Source: Methylovorus menthalis
GTDB taxonomy: Bacteria > Pseudomonadota > Gammaproteobacteria > Burkholderiales > Methylophilaceae
Assembly (NCBI RefSeq): GCF_020523625.1
Contig: NZ_JAJAQH010000006.1
Coordinates: 682,001 to 746,000 of the forward strand
Reading direction: 5' to 3'
Length of the DNA stretch: 64,000 nt
Positions 62,734 to 64,000 of the stretch are shown in pieces (within the stretch, counting starts at the first letter, position 1; each line of letters starts with the position of its first letter). The notes below the pieces were generated by a model. The model was not told the origin of the DNA. It ran no database searches and was given only the letters and a program-made list of their open reading frames with translations. The position numbers and the translations under genes are program-made.

Positions 62734-63459
62734 TTAGCAGATCAGCGGCCGCGGCGTGATCGGTGATTCGAAGTAATCTGCCACGGTCGCCAGCGCTTTT
62801 TCATTCAGGATGGTGAGTTTGCCTTCCTGAATTCTATGCAAGCCCAGCTTCTCCAGCTTTTTCAGTGATTTATTGGTATGTGCCAGCGAAAGACCCAGCG
62901 CGTCGGCCACATCCTGCTGGTTAAGTGGGAAGGGAATGACTTTGCCCGTTTCGGGATAGAGCGCCCGGTAACGCTTGAACACATGCAAAATCAGCATGGC
63001 AATTTTTTCCACAGCTGAGCGCGCCCCGACATTCAGCAGATTGTCATCCACGATCTGTTCTTCGTGCGCGCAGATCCAGGTAATGTCATAGGCGAGCGAC
63101 GGGAACGACTGGTAGAGCAGCCACAGCTTGTTTTTGTCCAGTTCGCACAGTTCGACTTCCGTAATCGCCTCCACACTGCTGGTGCTTTCGTCCAGCAGGT
63201 TTTGCTGCAGGCCAATCAGATCGCCCGGGAACATGATGTTGAGTATCTGACGACGGCCATTCTTGAGGGTTTTGTGGCGGATGGCCCAGCCCTCAAGCAA
63301 GGTGTAGAGCTGGGCGGTGGATGCCCGCTCGTTGACGATGGTTTTACCCGCCGGGAACTTGACGTTCCGCACGCGAAGACTTTGCATGAATTCCAGCTCT
63401 TGCGCGGTGTTGGGTTTGAAAATATCCAGTTCGCGCAATCGGCACTTGTCTGCACACAT
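62734..63459 (-). CDS. Crp/Fnr-family transcription regulator
   Basis: A 241-residue regulator: N-terminal cyclic-nucleotide-binding fold (VKFPAGKTIVNERASTAQLY, FPGDLIGLQQ), a dimer helix, and a winged helix (FPLNQQDVADALGLSLAHTN, then KSLKKLEKLGL). An N-terminal MCADKCRLRELDIF carries two Cys (Cys2, Cys6), too few for a full Fnr iron-sulfur site. The effector is unknown. An AGGGGG ribosome binding site precedes the ATG. It is convergent with the phytochrome unit and preceded by a nested inverted repeat. Confidence 0.9.
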   Translation of the reverse strand: MCADKCRLRELDIFKPNTAQELEFMQSLRVRNVKFPAGKTIVNERASTAQLYTLLEGWAIRHKTLKNGRRQILNIMFPGDLIGLQQNLLDESTSSVEAITEVELCELDKNKLWLLYQSFPSLAYDITWICAHEEQIVDDNLLNVGARSAVEKIAMLILHVFKRYRALYPETGKVIPFPLNQQDVADALGLSLAHTNKSLKKLEKLGLHRIQEGKLTILNEKALATVADYFESPITPRPLIC

Positions 63460-63471
63460 GGTAAATCCCCC

Positions 63472-63508
63472 TGATAATCTCTCGTATTGGTCGAGAGTTG
63501 AACGATTA
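63472..63508. promoter_or_regulatory. Nested inverted repeats upstream of the Crp/Fnr gene
   Basis: Outer arms GATAATC (63472-63478) and GATTATC (63502-63508) enclose CTCTCG and CGAGAG around 7 bp. It lies 12 bp before the start codon region, overlapping the leader, and may be an autoregulatory operator or an RNA hairpin. Confidence 0.5.
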
Positions 63509-63546
63509 TCCTGCTAAAACTTTAATGCTCAGCTAGCGTTCTGACA

Positions 63547-64000
63547 TCAGAAAATTTCGCGGGTTTCCAAAAACTGTATGTCCGGATAACGCTCTTGTGC
63601 CATCTGCAGATTGACGCGATTAGGCGCCAGATAAACATACTCGTTCGCTCCATCCAGTGCAACGTTAAACCCGTATTTATCGGCAATCGCCTTGAGGTCG
63701 GCATCGGATCCGCGCAGCCAGCGTGCGGTAGAGCAGTCGTAGCTTTCAAATACCACATCTACACCGTATTCATGCTCAAGACGGTGGGCAACGACATCAA
63801 ATTGCAACGTACCTACAGCGCCCAGAATCAGATCGTTGCTCATCAGTGGACGGAATAATTGCGAAGCGCCTTCTTCCGCCAGCTGCTGCAGGCCTTTTTG
63901 CAATTGCTTCATCTTGAGTGGGTTCTTCAGTCGGGCACGACGGAAAAACTCCGGGGCAAACGATGGGATGCCGGTGAACTTGAGGTCTTCACCCTCAGTG
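63547..64000 (-). CDS. prfC: Peptide chain release factor 3 (C-terminal part)
   Basis: GTPase that removes RF1/RF2 from the ribosome. Only the last 151 residues are in the window; the frame continues past the right edge. [43 protein letters not shown] and the ending [13 protein letters not shown] are typical of PrfC domain 3. No terminator with a T-run is seen after the stop. Confidence 0.96.
   Translation of the reverse strand, partial: TEGEDLKFTGIPSFAPEFFRRARLKNPLKMKQLQKGLQQLAEEGASQLFRPLMSNDLILGAVGTLQFDVVAHRLEHEYGVDVVFESYDCSTARWLRGSDADLKAIADKYGFNVALDGANEYVYLAPNRVNLQMAQERYPDIQFLETREIF

Overview
The window is about 64 kb of bacterial chromosome with a GC content I judge to be near 55% by eye. 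Gene content points to a methylotrophic betaproteobacterium of the Methylophilaceae (Methylovorus/Methylobacillus type). The grounds are an archaeal-like tetrahydromethanopterin/methanofuran biosynthesis cassette behind purA, an Fdh4-type formate dehydrogenase, a PEP-CTERM protein, and the synteny yfgM-bamB-der, hfq-hflX-hflK-hflC-DUF2065-hisZ-purA and ffs-dnaX-ybaB-recR. The species is inferred, not proven. Almost everything is ordinary core genome. The only clear mobile-element trace is an integrase pseudogene beside tRNA-Ser.

Layout. 1-6.8 kb: end of a peptide-type ABC ATPase, then yfgM-like, bamB, der, bamD (reverse), rluD and pgeF (outer-membrane assembly, ribosome biogenesis). 6.8-11.3 kb: a metal/heme-uptake neighbourhood with a TonB receptor, a PEP-CTERM protein, a small protein behind a perfect Fur-type palindrome, and a ZIP transporter. 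11.3-15.2 kb: rimO, an orphan gene and a PAS-GGDEF-EAL protein. 15.4-21.9 kb: a TetR regulator divergent from a complete tripartite RND efflux operon, with two AcrR-like operators over its promoter. 21.9-31.9 kb: a PilZ-like protein, gltX, and the hfq-hflX-hflKC-hisZ-purA block.

31.9-39.1 kb: four overlapping genes for C1-carrier cofactor synthesis (DmrB-type flavoprotein, DHPS-like protein, DUF447, MfnB), an OmpA-family porin, then mtaD-like, ubiG and gph. 39.2-42.2 kb (reverse): the 4.5S RNA gene, dnaX, ybaB and recR. 42.3-46.6 kb: a membrane class III cyclase, tRNA-Ser(GGA), a decayed integrase with two orphan genes, and a periplasmic glutathione peroxidase. 46.8-56.8 kb: srkA, Fdh4-type formate dehydrogenase with a small overlapping partner, a MocR-type regulator, a CHASE-PAS-GGDEF-EAL protein, a sorbosone-dehydrogenase-like lipoprotein and a DUF3096 micro-gene.

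57.0-64.0 kb: a sensory region. It has a BLUF-like protein lacking the flavin-contacting residues, a candidate small RNA, an esterase-like lipoprotein, and then heme oxygenase, bacteriophytochrome kinase, single-domain response regulator and an orphan protein with a DHp-like histidine box. It ends with a Crp/Fnr regulator and the C-terminus of prfC. The four-gene red-light phosphorelay (58.7-62.7 kb), with its unusual last member and a 15-bp motif next to its promoter that recurs 3.6 kb upstream, is the best candidate for an undescribed system.
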